The notes below the pieces were generated by a model. It saw only the letters and a program-made list of their open reading frames with translations, was not told the origin of the DNA and did not search any database. The position numbers and the translations under genes were made by a program. Shown here in pieces: positions 29,065 through 38,742 of a stretch of 64,000 bases of DNA. How positions within the stretch are numbered: position 1 is the stretch's first letter; the number at the start of each line of letters is the position of its first letter. The DNA comes from Lachancea mirantina (lineage: Eukaryota; Ascomycota; Saccharomycetes; Saccharomycetales; Saccharomycetaceae): NCBI GenBank assembly GCA_900074745.1, contig LT598465.1, forward strand, positions 992,001 through 1,056,000, read 5' to 3'.

Positions 29065-29904
29065 ATGTCGAGCTCGCTGGAAGAGTGCTTGGACCAGATT
29101 TCGCAATCTGCGGATTCGATCTCAACCCTTTACTTCAAACCTCCAGGAATTTTCCACAATGCCATTGTGCACGATGAAAATAAACAATATGCGGATGTCA
29201 TTACTAGGGTTATACGCGACGGGGACCCGCAAGAGGAAACTTCGTTGTATAAAATCCACCAAAATGGGTTACCTAGGAGAAAGGATGGGAAATACGGCGT
29301 TTTCGAGTACTTGACTGAAAGAGAAAGGAGTTCGAGGCGTAATCATGCTACCGATTCCAAAGATGAAATTCCCATTATCAAAGTGCCACGCGAGTTCTAT
29401 CTCAAGCAGCATGAACAAGAAGCAAAAAAGAGGCGAAAGACGACTAGGGAATTTTTTTTCGATGATCAAAAAGTGGGTGGTGTCTTCGAGGTTCTATCAA
29501 AAAAATTCGAGTCGCGACCAGATATTAGAAACCTGCTTCAGGCGCTGCAAAATGGGAGCGTGGTGACAGATGAGGGATCGAATCAAAATGATGCCACGCG
29601 GCGTCGTAGGACTTTGTTCGTTGAGGATTTCCCCGCGGATCTGATGCTTTTGGTGCTGCAAGAAGTAGTCGCAGAGTGGCCCGTAAGCGAATACCAAAGC
29701 CAATATTTGAACATACTCCGGAGATACAACGACATATACGCTAAAATGGAGACTCTCAGGTCTCAAATACAACATCAAGAAGCGCAACTGCAGAAGAGGG
29801 AGCCGACATCAAGCGTAAGCAAGCTAATCGAGAAGGAAAAACAAGAAATTGAACAAATGAGACGCAGGATCGCAGAACTTGAAGAACGATCGCCTTCCCA
29901 GTGA
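29065..29904 (+). CDS. SPC34: DASH/Dam1 kinetochore complex subunit
   Basis: Subunit of the ten-protein DASH ring that couples kinetochores to microtubules; Spc34 is an Aurora/Ipl1 target. From the ATG at 29065 the 279-residue product begins MSSSLEECLDQISQSADSIS and continues with the family hallmark TLYFKPPGIFHNAIV. A central RRRRTLFVEDFPADL and a C-terminal coiled coil (KLIEKEKQEIEQMRRRIAEL) also match. The frame is open back into the end of KAE1 and has an earlier ATG at 28873, but that overlaps KAE1 and the added 64 residues do not fit the family. Tandem with KAE1 (179-base gap), as in YKR038C-YKR037C. Confidence 0.93.
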   Translation: MSSSLEECLDQISQSADSISTLYFKPPGIFHNAIVHDENKQYADVITRVIRDGDPQEETSLYKIHQNGLPRRKDGKYGVFEYLTERERSSRRNHATDSKDEIPIIKVPREFYLKQHEQEAKKRRKTTREFFFDDQKVGGVFEVLSKKFESRPDIRNLLQALQNGSVVTDEGSNQNDATRRRRTLFVEDFPADLMLLVLQEVVAEWPVSEYQSQYLNILRRYNDIYAKMETLRSQIQHQEAQLQKREPTSSVSKLIEKEKQEIEQMRRRIAELEERSPSQ

Positions 29905-30525
29905 ATAAGAATCAAGTAGAACAAACTTTGGATTTTGATGCATTAACATGCAAAGAAGGGCTTATTGGTAAAAAAGTCTATCTCCGCATCGCGTTCATCA
30001 CATCTTTTACGCAAAATGGAGTCAGTTTATAGGGTTTAAGCGTCATTGGCAAAAATACTGTTATTGCCAGGCGATTATTCACTTATAATCATCGTGCTCG
30101 ATTGTCGCCAAAATTTCTTCTCAAAATCAAAGGCTGACATTCAACATCACAAAGACTTCATCAGCAATGATTTGAAGCTAATTCTAAGCGATAAAGGTAA
30201 AACTTTTCGGCGAACAGCTGCAGATCAAAATATTGCGAGCCATTCTTTCCGCATTTTTGCGAGAATTACCGGTGAAACAGAACAAAAAGGGGATTGCCAG
30301 AACATTCCACCACAATACAAAAGCTTGTTTCAACAGCTTCTAGAACTTAGAAACAGAGAGACCATCAAACCCCTCTTCCAGACATGTCCTTTCAGTCTAA
30401 AATCAAAGTCTCTTACCTCTTTCCTTCTCATTGGCCAACCCTAATATTTTTTTCCATCATAATACATGCCGAAATTTTAACATAGGACATGTGAATATGT
30501 TTGCTTCACAAGACGGCAAGATCCA
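29905..30525. other. SPC34-MDV1 intergenic
   Basis: 621 bases. An open frame of 132 codons (30046-30444) has no ATG anywhere in it and no recognisable feature, so it is not called. Presumably the SPC34 terminator and MDV1 promoter. Confidence 0.5.
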
Positions 30526-32709
30526 ATGTCGTCGAACGCCAACTCCTCGGACCAGCTCTCCCAGTTCAGCAAGGCGTTGTCGACGACAGCAACGGCCTTT
30601 TTGGGGTCTCAGTCGTGGGACGACACGATTCTGTCGTACAGCACGCCTTACAAAAAAATCCTCCACCAAGCAATAACGCAGTCCGGGTCGAGCGGCGCAT
30701 TGATGAAGCTTCGCAGAAGTAATGTTTTCACTGATCGCAGTGATAATAAGACTTTCCAAGACATATACTCAGCAGAGAGTGGGAAATCATTTTTTCAAAA
30801 TAGCTATAGCAATACCAAGACCAGCTTTCGGGTGCTGAGTTATTTGAGTGACGATTTGCTGAGAGAGATACCGAACGCTGGTAATGGAATAGGCAGCAAT
30901 ACGAAACTGTTGACCGATGGCGATGAACAAGGGAAACGAAAAAGGAAGACCAAACAAGAGTTTTCGCTATTTCAAGGTTTTAGCGCATCGCTGCCGGTGA
31001 TTAATGAAACAATAAATACACAACGCAAGCAATTAACGGAGGCCGGTGAACAGCCTGACAGCGAAAGCGCGCTTAACAGCCGGGATTTTCATCTTCCCGA
31101 TGGGTTGTCGGCGAAGGAGATCAAAACATCGTACTCGACCTCTTTTTTGACGTCAGCTTCTCAAAGTATGGTCAATGGTCTTGATCTTTTGGAAATTCAG
31201 AAAAACTTAGCGGCGAGTGAAATCAAGGAAATTGATCTCAAGATAGAAAAATTGAAAACTGTGCGCGAATTAGTCTTTCAAAGAGTAGCGCGGTTGGAGC
31301 AGAATGAGCTCTTCCTTGAGAAGCACCTTGCAAGCACAAAAGATCGTATCGATATGATCAAAGAATACGGCTTAGAGGAAGATCAAAGCGATAATTCCGT
31401 GGCCGGTGCGGGCACATTAGGAAAAGGTTCTCACGCTGTTCTTTCTGAAGGTGACGATGAGGGTAACGAGCCAGAGCTCAGAAATGGGCACTCCGAAGAC
31501 TCAACAGTTGAATCTGACAGTGAGGACAAAAACGACGGCCTCATGAGTCAATCAATATATCAAAAGTTGAAAAACCGGCCTACGCAAGCTTCAGAGGGCT
31601 CTCGAGGTGCGAGGTCGAACTACAGCAGAAGACATTCACAAGTTCCCTCACATCAGCGTCAAAGAAAAACGTTCCCCACACTTCAACAATATTACGAGCC
31701 TGGGACGAAAATTGCAACTTTTGAAAGTGCACATGACGACAGCATAACCTGCTTAGATTTTGACATGCCCTTTGGGACAATGTGTACAGCGGGAAGACTC
31801 GATCACTCTGTCAAGGTCTGGGATCTGAGTAAGCAACTTCCTATTGGCAACCTGCCTGGCCACTTGGCCTCCATCAGCTGTATGCAGATGGATCAATACA
31901 ACACTCTGGTTACCGGCGGGCGTGACGCTGTGCTAAAACTCTGGGATGTTGAACGAGCGATCGAGATCTTTGACGAAGAAGGAGAATTACCAGAGGAAGA
32001 TGCCAAGGATCTTTGCAGCTATACGTTTGACGCTCATGTTGACGAGATCACAGCGTTACATTTTGAAGGCGCAACTTTGATATCTGGATCGCAGGACAGA
32101 ACCGTTCGGCAGTGGGACTTAGATCAAGGGAAATGCATACAGACTTTGGACATTGACTTTGGACTTCGCGGCACGTCTGACGGGTTTTCCACTCTAAGCT
32201 CCAAAAACCCTCGAAGCAGCGTTCTTCTTACTCACAATGACCCACCCATAATTGGCGCTTTGCAGTCTTTCGATGCAGCCCTGGCCACAGGAACCAAAGA
32301 TGGTATTGTCAGGTTATGGGATTTACGCTCAGGAAAAGTTGTCAGAACCCTCGAAGGACACACTGATGCAGTCACCGATCTGCAATTTGATTCGATAAAC
32401 CTTGTCACAGGGTCACTTGACAGAAGCGTCAGAATTTGGGATCTTCGCACTGGCATGCTATCTGGAGCTTTTGCTCTGGACAGCCCCATATCATCTCTCC
32501 GCTTCGATCTCTCCAATATCGTGGTTGCGAACAATGAAAACTCCGTCAAGATTTACGACAGAAAACAAGACAGGCATTGGGAATGCGGAGGACCACCTCA
32601 GAAACCCCAAGAGCCTGCCACCGATGAAACAGTAGAATTTGTCAGGTACAAAAGTGGATACTTGTTGGAAGGACGGTCAAACGGTGACGTTAACGGTTGG
32701 GCAATTTGA
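30526..32709 (+). CDS. MDV1: Mitochondrial fission adaptor, WD-repeat protein (Mdv1/Caf4)
   Basis: Links Fis1 on the mitochondrial surface to the dynamin Dnm1 in organelle fission. The 727-residue product has an N-terminal Fis1-binding region (SQFSKALSTTATAFLGS), a coiled coil around residues 220-285 (EIDLKIEKLKTVRELVFQRV), an acidic Ser-rich linker, and a C-terminal WD40 propeller from about residue 400 with repeats such as LDHSVKVWDL, GRDAVLKLWDV, SQDRTVRQWDL, GTKDGIVRLWDL and LDRSVRIWDL. Mdv1 and Caf4 are whole-genome-duplication paralogues; this single copy corresponds to both. Context fits either (YJL112W before CCT7; YKR036C after SPC34). Confidence 0.93.
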   Translation: MSSNANSSDQLSQFSKALSTTATAFLGSQSWDDTILSYSTPYKKILHQAITQSGSSGALMKLRRSNVFTDRSDNKTFQDIYSAESGKSFFQNSYSNTKTSFRVLSYLSDDLLREIPNAGNGIGSNTKLLTDGDEQGKRKRKTKQEFSLFQGFSASLPVINETINTQRKQLTEAGEQPDSESALNSRDFHLPDGLSAKEIKTSYSTSFLTSASQSMVNGLDLLEIQKNLAASEIKEIDLKIEKLKTVRELVFQRVARLEQNELFLEKHLASTKDRIDMIKEYGLEEDQSDNSVAGAGTLGKGSHAVLSEGDDEGNEPELRNGHSEDSTVESDSEDKNDGLMSQSIYQKLKNRPTQASEGSRGARSNYSRRHSQVPSHQRQRKTFPTLQQYYEPGTKIATFESAHDDSITCLDFDMPFGTMCTAGRLDHSVKVWDLSKQLPIGNLPGHLASISCMQMDQYNTLVTGGRDAVLKLWDVERAIEIFDEEGELPEEDAKDLCSYTFDAHVDEITALHFEGATLISGSQDRTVRQWDLDQGKCIQTLDIDFGLRGTSDGFSTLSSKNPRSSVLLTHNDPPIIGALQSFDAALATGTKDGIVRLWDLRSGKVVRTLEGHTDAVTDLQFDSINLVTGSLDRSVRIWDLRTGMLSGAFALDSPISSLRFDLSNIVVANNENSVKIYDRKQDRHWECGGPPQKPQEPATDETVEFVRYKSGYLLEGRSNGDVNGWAI

Positions 32710-33026
32710 GAAAAATTTTGATTTTTTTTGTTCAAAGACCTTATATAGTGCGTGAGCTGCAAAGCAAAATTATAGCATTTTCCATGTAAATATCTTATCT
32801 ATTCGTTGTCAAAGCACTTAAGCTTGAGCTCAATCGCCTTCAATATGGAGGGGTCTTTAAGTTGAGGTAACTTGAATATTGAGGATATTCGTATGTAATG
32901 ATTAAGTTTTAGAAAAATCTTCAAGTGGCAAAAGGCGAGATGACCATAGAATGGCTATGAGGTACTGTTCATAACTGGAAGACTGTTTGCGAGTCAAAAG
33001 CTCTTCTAGCATTTCATACTTTGAAA
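32710..33026. other. CCT7 promoter and MDV1 3' end
   Basis: 317 bases without a gene. A PACE-like AGTGGCAAA lies at 32924-32932, 95 bases before the CCT7 ATG, matching the Rpn4 consensus except for the first base. Confidence 0.5.
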
Positions 33027-34670
33027 ATGAATTTTGGGAACCAGACTCCAACAATTGTTGTGTTAAAAGAGGGTACAGATGCTTCTCAGGGAAGAGGGCA
33101 GATTATATCGAACATTAACGCGTGTCTCGCAATTCAAGACACTCTAAGGCCTACACTTGGTCCCTTGGGCTCTGATATTTTGATTGTGTCATCCAGTGGG
33201 AAGACCACAATTTCTAACGATGGTGCAACGATTTTGAAACTTCTTGACGTGGTGCATCCGGCCGCTAAGACACTTGTTGATATCTCAAGAGCCCAAGACG
33301 CAGAAGTCGGAGACGGGACTACAAGTGTGACGATTCTAGCGGGAGAATTGATGAAAGAAGCCAAGCCATTCTTGGAAGAAGGTATTTCTTCTCATATCAT
33401 TATTAAAGGATACAGGAAAGCTGTTGATTTGGCGGTGAACAAGATAAGAGAATTGGCTGTTGATACTTCCGCAGAGAATGATAGCAGAAAGATGTTAGAA
33501 CACTGTGCCAGAACGGCGATGTCGTCGAAACTTATCAGCAGCAATGCGGACTTTTTCGTGAAAATGTGCGTCGATGCGGTTCTGTCGCTAGATCAACAGC
33601 AGCTGGACGACAAGCTTATCGGTATCAAAAAAATTCCTGGTGGTGCGATGGAAGATTCTCTGTTCATAGACGGTGTAGCGTTTGCGAAGACATTTTCTTA
33701 CGCAGGATTTGAACAACAGCCCAAGAAATTCAAACATCCAAAGATTGTATGCCTGAACGTGGAACTTGAATTGAAAGCTGAGAAAGACAATGCGGAAGTA
33801 CGTGTTGAGCACGTTGAAGATTACCAGGCGGTGGTCGATGCGGAATGGCAAATCATTTTGGATAAACTAAAACAAATCGAAGATTCTGGCGCCAACATAG
33901 TGCTCTCAAAATTGCCTATTGGAGATTTGGCAACTCAATATTTTGCAGACAGAGACATTTTCTGTGCAGGCAGAGTGTCTCCAGAAGACTTAGACAGAGT
34001 CATAAAAGCCGTTGGAGGTGTAATTCAATCGACGACCTCCGATATCCAGCAGCAACATCTTGGTACTTGCGAGGTGTTTGAGGAAGTTCAGATTGGGTCT
34101 GAGCGTTACAATCTTTTCCAGGGATGTCCCCAAGCCAAGACGTGCACACTTTTGCTAAGAGGTGGCGCAGAGCAAGTCATTGCAGAGGTCGAAAGATCAC
34201 TGCATGACGCTATCATGATCGTCAAAAGAGCTCTTCAAAATAAACTAGTCGTGGCCGGCGGTGGTGCCATTGAAATGGAAGTCTCTAAATATTTGAGAGA
34301 TTTTTCCAAAACTATTGCTGGGAAGCAGCAGCTAATAATCAATGCCTTCGCTAAGGCATTAGAAGTGATCCCGAGACAACTGTGTGAAAACGCAGGTCTT
34401 GACGCTACTGATGTGTTGAATAAATTGAGAATGGCTCACAGCAGGGGTGAAAAGACTTTTGGTGTCGATTTTGAAAATGAAAGCATTGGCGACAATTTGG
34501 CCAAGTTCGTATGGGAGCCCGCGCTTGTGAAGATCAATGCACTCAATAGTGCCACGGAAGCTACAAATCTTATCCTTTCTGTGGATGAAACTATCAAAAA
34601 TAAAGAGAGTCAACCTGCTAACGCTGGCATGGCCCCACCGCCAGGCAGGGGCAGAGGAATGCCAATGTAA
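33027..34670 (+). CDS. CCT7: Cytosolic chaperonin TRiC/CCT, eta subunit
   Basis: Chaperonin subunit of the same ring as CCT4. The 547-residue product starts [20 protein letters not shown], has [27 protein letters not shown] and the ATPase motif [13 protein letters not shown] near residue 95, the apical [18 protein letters not shown] typical of eta, and a Gly/Arg-rich tail ending GRGRGMPM. This end is as in S. cerevisiae Cct7 (550 residues). The frame is open two codons upstream, but the first ATG is at 33027. It converges on DID2 (176-base gap). Confidence 0.96.
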   Translation: MNFGNQTPTIVVLKEGTDASQGRGQIISNINACLAIQDTLRPTLGPLGSDILIVSSSGKTTISNDGATILKLLDVVHPAAKTLVDISRAQDAEVGDGTTSVTILAGELMKEAKPFLEEGISSHIIIKGYRKAVDLAVNKIRELAVDTSAENDSRKMLEHCARTAMSSKLISSNADFFVKMCVDAVLSLDQQQLDDKLIGIKKIPGGAMEDSLFIDGVAFAKTFSYAGFEQQPKKFKHPKIVCLNVELELKAEKDNAEVRVEHVEDYQAVVDAEWQIILDKLKQIEDSGANIVLSKLPIGDLATQYFADRDIFCAGRVSPEDLDRVIKAVGGVIQSTTSDIQQQHLGTCEVFEEVQIGSERYNLFQGCPQAKTCTLLLRGGAEQVIAEVERSLHDAIMIVKRALQNKLVVAGGGAIEMEVSKYLRDFSKTIAGKQQLIINAFAKALEVIPRQLCENAGLDATDVLNKLRMAHSRGEKTFGVDFENESIGDNLAKFVWEPALVKINALNSATEATNLILSVDETIKNKESQPANAGMAPPPGRGRGMPM

Positions 34671-34846
34671 GATAAATGACAGCCATTCTTGCATATTTCC
34701 CCACATGTAGATATAGGAGAAAAAGAATGATTGTCCAAGGGACTGGGAAGATTCCCCTTGGTGAAGGCATTTTTTAGATCTAATCTCGCTTAAAAACACG
34801 ATTTCTTCGTCTATTGTACATCCTATTACAAACCATAAACCTTTTT

Positions 34847-35461
34847 TCAACCGCGCAGAGCGCGCAATCTCTGGGCAAGCTTGTCTTCTCTTTCGTCTGA
34901 AATCTCTCCTGGAGTGGACTCAACTTCAGGCAAGTCTTTGAGCGCAGCCGACTGTTTGAGTTCCAAGCCATTCTCGTCAGCTACCTTACCAATGAGCTCA
35001 TCCACCTTGTCATGGTCGACAACCACGGCATCAGCGTTGGCTCCCATGTCTTCGTACACGTTGACACTAGCGTCCAAGTCTTCGAACTGCTGTTCAAACT
35101 TGTCCATGATCATCGTGATTTGCTGCAGGTTCATCGATTGCAAAGCTTTGTCCATACCCCTGCAAACCTGAGCCATGCTGCCCGATACTTGTCTCATTGT
35201 CACGGCCGTTTGGACTCTCGACGCCACTGAGTCAACTCTCGAAGCCAGTTTCAAGAGTTGTAACCGCTCATTTTTCTTTCGAATTGCATTCGATGCATAC
35301 AATCTGGCAACTTCTTCGCTTTCATTCAAAGCCTTCTTCACTTTGTTGGTCTCTTGTTTCTCTTCTTTCGCAGCCTTTTGAGCTTGCTTGTTCAGCTGTT
35401 TCGAGGTAAATTTAAGCTGGAAAAGCGTGTTTTCCAGTCCAAGCGATGGGTTTCGAGACAT
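34847..35461 (-). CDS. DID2: ESCRT-III accessory protein Did2/CHMP1
   Basis: Recruits Vps4 to disassemble ESCRT-III at the multivesicular endosome. The chosen start at 35461 gives 204 residues, MSRNPSLGLENTLFQLKFTS, exactly the family length, with the basic amphipathic N-terminus, the charged helix (KNERLQLLKLASRVDSVASR), NLQQITMIMDKFEQQFEDLD and the C-terminal MIM1 helix EDKLAQRLRALRG. The frame is open further with an in-frame ATG at 35551 that would add 30 basic residues; these are not expected from the family. In S. cerevisiae DID2 (YKR035W-A) lies by DAL80, here by the GZF3/DAL80 ancestor. Confidence 0.93.
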   Translation of the reverse strand: MSRNPSLGLENTLFQLKFTSKQLNKQAQKAAKEEKQETNKVKKALNESEEVARLYASNAIRKKNERLQLLKLASRVDSVASRVQTAVTMRQVSGSMAQVCRGMDKALQSMNLQQITMIMDKFEQQFEDLDASVNVYEDMGANADAVVVDHDKVDELIGKVADENGLELKQSAALKDLPEVESTPGEISDEREDKLAQRLRALRG

Positions 35462-35920
35462 CATAATACTGTCGCGTAGCCTAAATCTCGCCTTCGACGT
35501 TCTCCCTGGTTTGAGAGGTCGTCGAATTGCCGAGACGCCGTCCCTCATCATCTGTAAAGATCCTTTTCAAAATCTTATTGGAGACAATCACGCGAATTTC
35601 ACGTGATTTTCCTTACTTTGGCTTAGATAAGACTACTTGCCATGAAGAGTACAACGTCAAGAGCTAGAGAGCTTCATTGTCAAAGTCATAATTTACACGT
35701 AGCTACTCGTTCCTTTTATGGATTACTTGAACTTTACTTGCGTAGGTCTTTTTATTATATCTGGCCCTTTTCCTCCTCCCGATCAGTTGCTAAATCTAAC
35801 CCCTGGCATGGTCTTAACGAACTGCGTTTCCTAAAGAAATTAACACCTCATGAACATTTGGTACCCATGTCACGAGAAAGTTCCATATTTTACAATTTCC
35901 GTTAATAATCGTCACAATAT
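35462..35920. other. DID2 promoter and GZF3 3' end
   Basis: 459 bases without a supported gene. A CACGTG core lies at 35600-35605, 139 bases before the chosen DID2 ATG. Nothing else recognised. Confidence 0.5.
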
Positions 35921-37570
35921 TCAGTTGCCATTGTCATTCAACTTGGTCTCCAAATCTCGACACTTGGCGTCGAGCTCGAAAATATGTCTCTTGTAAAGAT
36001 CCGTGACCAACTCTAGCTCACTGATCCGCGTCCTGAGCTTGATTACCTCTTCTTGGTGTTGTAGAGTTTGCGCTATGGGCAACTGCGTATTATCGGTGGC
36101 CTGGCCAGGTAATTGTACGGGCCGCGACGGCGTGCGCGCCACTCTGGCCTGTGTTTGCAGCTGTTTCCGGTCCCTCTCGTCCCTTTCATTTCTTTCGTCA
36201 TATTGATGTATTTTATCGTCGCCACGCGGCTTGCCATGCTGCGATAGGTGATGTGAATGGCCCAGCTCGGATTTTAGGACCAGCGATTCGTCCACAGCAC
36301 TGCTTCTACTCGTGGTACTAGATTCGACGTTGCGTCGCTGCAGATCCATTGGAGGAGGCGAATTCGAATATCGAGATTCCGGTTGAGCCAAATGCTCAGA
36401 CTGGCTGTGAGCAGGGCCCATAGCCTGTGCCATGAGCATGTCTGCATGCGAAGGAATTGGTGTAATCGTGGGCGTGTGAGTCTGCGTAGCGGTCAAATCC
36501 CTTTGGGCGACCATCGAAGGCGAAGCCACAGCGGACGCAGATTTTTCTGATCTAGGTTTTTGACTGCGCAGGATCTCGTTGATGGATGCCAGATGTGACG
36601 ATTGTCGCTCTAGTAGTTCGTTGTGAGCGCGCAACGTGGGAGACGCGACGGGCGCTGCCACGGGACTTTTCTTTTGTTGAGACGGAGGCTGCGGTGCAGG
36701 TTGGGAAACAGACCGAGCCTGTTTTTGGTTTTGGGCCTCTTGCTGCGGGCCCGGACTGTTACTTTGGGCATTGTAAGGAGGGACTGCTGGCGGGGGCGTA
36801 GGAACACCGCCCAGCAGCATCGAGAAGTGGGGCAACGAAACTTTGTAACCTGCTGCAGCGGCTATCGCGGCCGCCGCAGAGGAATTCGTACTGGAGGGGT
36901 CCTGTATGGGTCCGCTGGGTAAAATTTCGGGGTAAGACCCGTTCAGATTCGTCAAGTCGGGGCCCAATGCGGGCGACGCATTTGAAGAGCTCGCACCGAC
37001 ACCGGCACCGGAGCCATTCTTCATAAGCGTCCCTAGTGTTTCCGCGGCGTGTACGTCACGCATATCACGTGGCTTGCGTCTTTTCGTTTGTGGTCCTGAT
37101 CCGCCTGTGTGCGCTAGCGACGCATGGCCCTGGCTGGCGTGCGACGGAGATCCAAGTCCTTGGAAATGCGTATCAGCAACGGACTCTGGGCCCGCGCTGG
37201 CATGTACGAGCGGACTTTCTTTGCGTTTCTTGTCCAAGACAGCGTCTGTCTGTTGATGTGCGGCGCCCTTGCGGTTGCGCGATTTGATCACGTCTGTCTT
37301 GAGACTGATCGGCCTGGGTCGCCCGTGAAGCTTTAGAAACAGCCCGCACGCATTGCACAGCACGGCACCGTGCTCGTCACGCCGCCACAGCGGTGTCGTT
37401 GACGTGTGACAATTTCTACACACCGGCGAACTGCCTGCGGCAGCGTGGCCTTGACCGCTTCCCGTTCCGCCCCCAGTGCTGGTCCCCGTACTGGTTCCGA
37501 GCGAAGCCCCAGAACCAGCACCTAGAGTGACCCCTGTAGCGGCACCGGTCTCAATCTCTGTCTTGGCCAT
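35921..37570 (-). CDS. GZF3: GATA zinc-finger repressor of nitrogen-regulated genes
   Basis: GATA factor of the Gzf3/Dal80 type, which represses nitrogen-catabolite genes by competing with activators at GATA sites. The 549-residue product has one C4 finger near the N-terminus (C-x2-C-x17-C-x2-C: CRNC through [19 protein letters not shown]) followed by [19 protein letters not shown], a long Pro/Gln/Ser/Ala-rich middle, and a C-terminal leucine zipper ([20 protein letters not shown]) used by Gzf3 and Dal80 for dimers. Length equals Gzf3 (about 551); Dal80 is much shorter. Start: the first ATG, at 37570. The GATA-rich promoter suggests autoregulation. Confidence 0.93.
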   Translation of the reverse strand: MAKTEIETGAATGVTLGAGSGASLGTSTGTSTGGGTGSGQGHAAAGSSPVCRNCHTSTTPLWRRDEHGAVLCNACGLFLKLHGRPRPISLKTDVIKSRNRKGAAHQQTDAVLDKKRKESPLVHASAGPESVADTHFQGLGSPSHASQGHASLAHTGGSGPQTKRRKPRDMRDVHAAETLGTLMKNGSGAGVGASSSNASPALGPDLTNLNGSYPEILPSGPIQDPSSTNSSAAAAIAAAAGYKVSLPHFSMLLGGVPTPPPAVPPYNAQSNSPGPQQEAQNQKQARSVSQPAPQPPSQQKKSPVAAPVASPTLRAHNELLERQSSHLASINEILRSQKPRSEKSASAVASPSMVAQRDLTATQTHTPTITPIPSHADMLMAQAMGPAHSQSEHLAQPESRYSNSPPPMDLQRRNVESSTTSRSSAVDESLVLKSELGHSHHLSQHGKPRGDDKIHQYDERNERDERDRKQLQTQARVARTPSRPVQLPGQATDNTQLPIAQTLQHQEEVIKLRTRISELELVTDLYKRHIFELDAKCRDLETKLNDNGN

Positions 37571-38742
37571 TTCCACCAAACTCGACGATGCGCCTTATCG
37601 TATCGCTATCGACCAGGTATCTGGAAAAACGTTTTTGGCACGAAAAATCCACCGTTTTGGTCCGTTGTTTCGGCTCAATGGTTCCCTTCTAAGCTTCTCC
37701 CCTGCCCAAAATCTGCTAAGCTCCAAATCCAAGCCTTATCGGAGCTCTCGTTCCTCTATTCCTCCCTCTTAAAAACCGGTTCGATGCCTGCTAATCTGAA
37801 AATTTTTCACTTATTCACTTTTTTTCCCGTCTGATGTAATCACTCCCGGAAAAACCTTTTATCTCAGATGTTATCTTATCGCGATGTTCCGCGATGCTCC
37901 ACGACACCCGCCCTATATACCTGTGGCAGGAAGTGATGATCGCGGTAGAAAAGCTGGAAGCGGTGATCAGTGATAAGTCTTATCGTAGGTTATCAGTGAT
38001 AGCGTCACCCGCTGTACTGGTCTATGTGTATGGTACCTTGGTGGTGTCCGCACGTGTGTGAGCAGTTTTAGAGTTGCCAACAAGTAGACGACCGAGTGAC
38101 TGGATTTGAATTTCTTTCGCGACTGTTTTTCGCAAACGCTGTTTTTCTCTGACGCGATGCGCTATGTCTCTTCACGGTGTTTGTCTCGCTTTTTGGTCTT
38201 GTTATCTTATACAGGACAGTTTGTTCTGATAATGGTTTTTATCTGATATCGTGATAAGGTGATAAGGTGAAGGAGAAGGAAAGAGGTCGTTGACGAAGGG
38301 AAGCATATTGAAGGCAGTGATATGATACAGGTTTATGAACTTTAATGAATGTTTGAAGAGATTTATGGAAGTTGGGAACTTTTTCTTGCATTCTTGTAAC
38401 TGTTGATAGTTTTCGATAGTTTTTTAGTTAGACTGAGGGTTGTAGTGAGATGATGAAAAGCGGATTCGAGCCCGCTTTTCATAGCGATTGAAGCAGTGGA
38501 GTTTGTGTACGGCTCAATTGAGCGGTGCGAGTTTGGTGTAGTTGTCTTAGTGTGTACGGCGCCGTTCAGTGCTCACAGTTTACCATGTACACCGTATGGC
38601 ATAGTAGAATATATCATAGTAGGTTTGCTACATGTGACAAAAAAAAGAAGTTTGTAGACAAAACCCAGATTTAAAGATCAACGCTAGAGGCTATAAAGTG
38701 TCCTTTTCGAGCCATTGGAGTGTGGAAGCCAGGTTCTGCCGA
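37571..38742. other. Divergent promoter region GZF3 / SPO14
   Basis: 1172 bases with no gene. It holds the GATA cluster (separate entry) and, at 38453-38482, an 11-base-pair hairpin with an 8-base loop whose loop side resembles a tRNA B box. No other tRNA arms are present, so it is not a tRNA. Confidence 0.55.
37875..38266. promoter_or_regulatory. GATA-factor site cluster upstream of GZF3
   Basis: Full GATAAG/CTTATC sites lie at 37875-37880, as an inverted pair separated by one T at 37972-37984, and as a close direct pair at 38253-38258 and 38261-38266. Several shorter GATA/TATC cores lie between. They are 305 to 700 bases before the GZF3 ATG and are also upstream of SPO14. This density is like that of S. 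cerevisiae DAL80 and fits autoregulation. Confidence 0.7.

Noticed and set aside
30046-30444. 132-codon open frame between SPC34 and MDV1
   Set aside because: Contains no ATG and no recognisable feature.
38453-38482. Possible tRNA from a B-box-like loop
   Set aside because: The stem is one straight 11-base-pair hairpin with no A box, anticodon arm or Pol III terminator.
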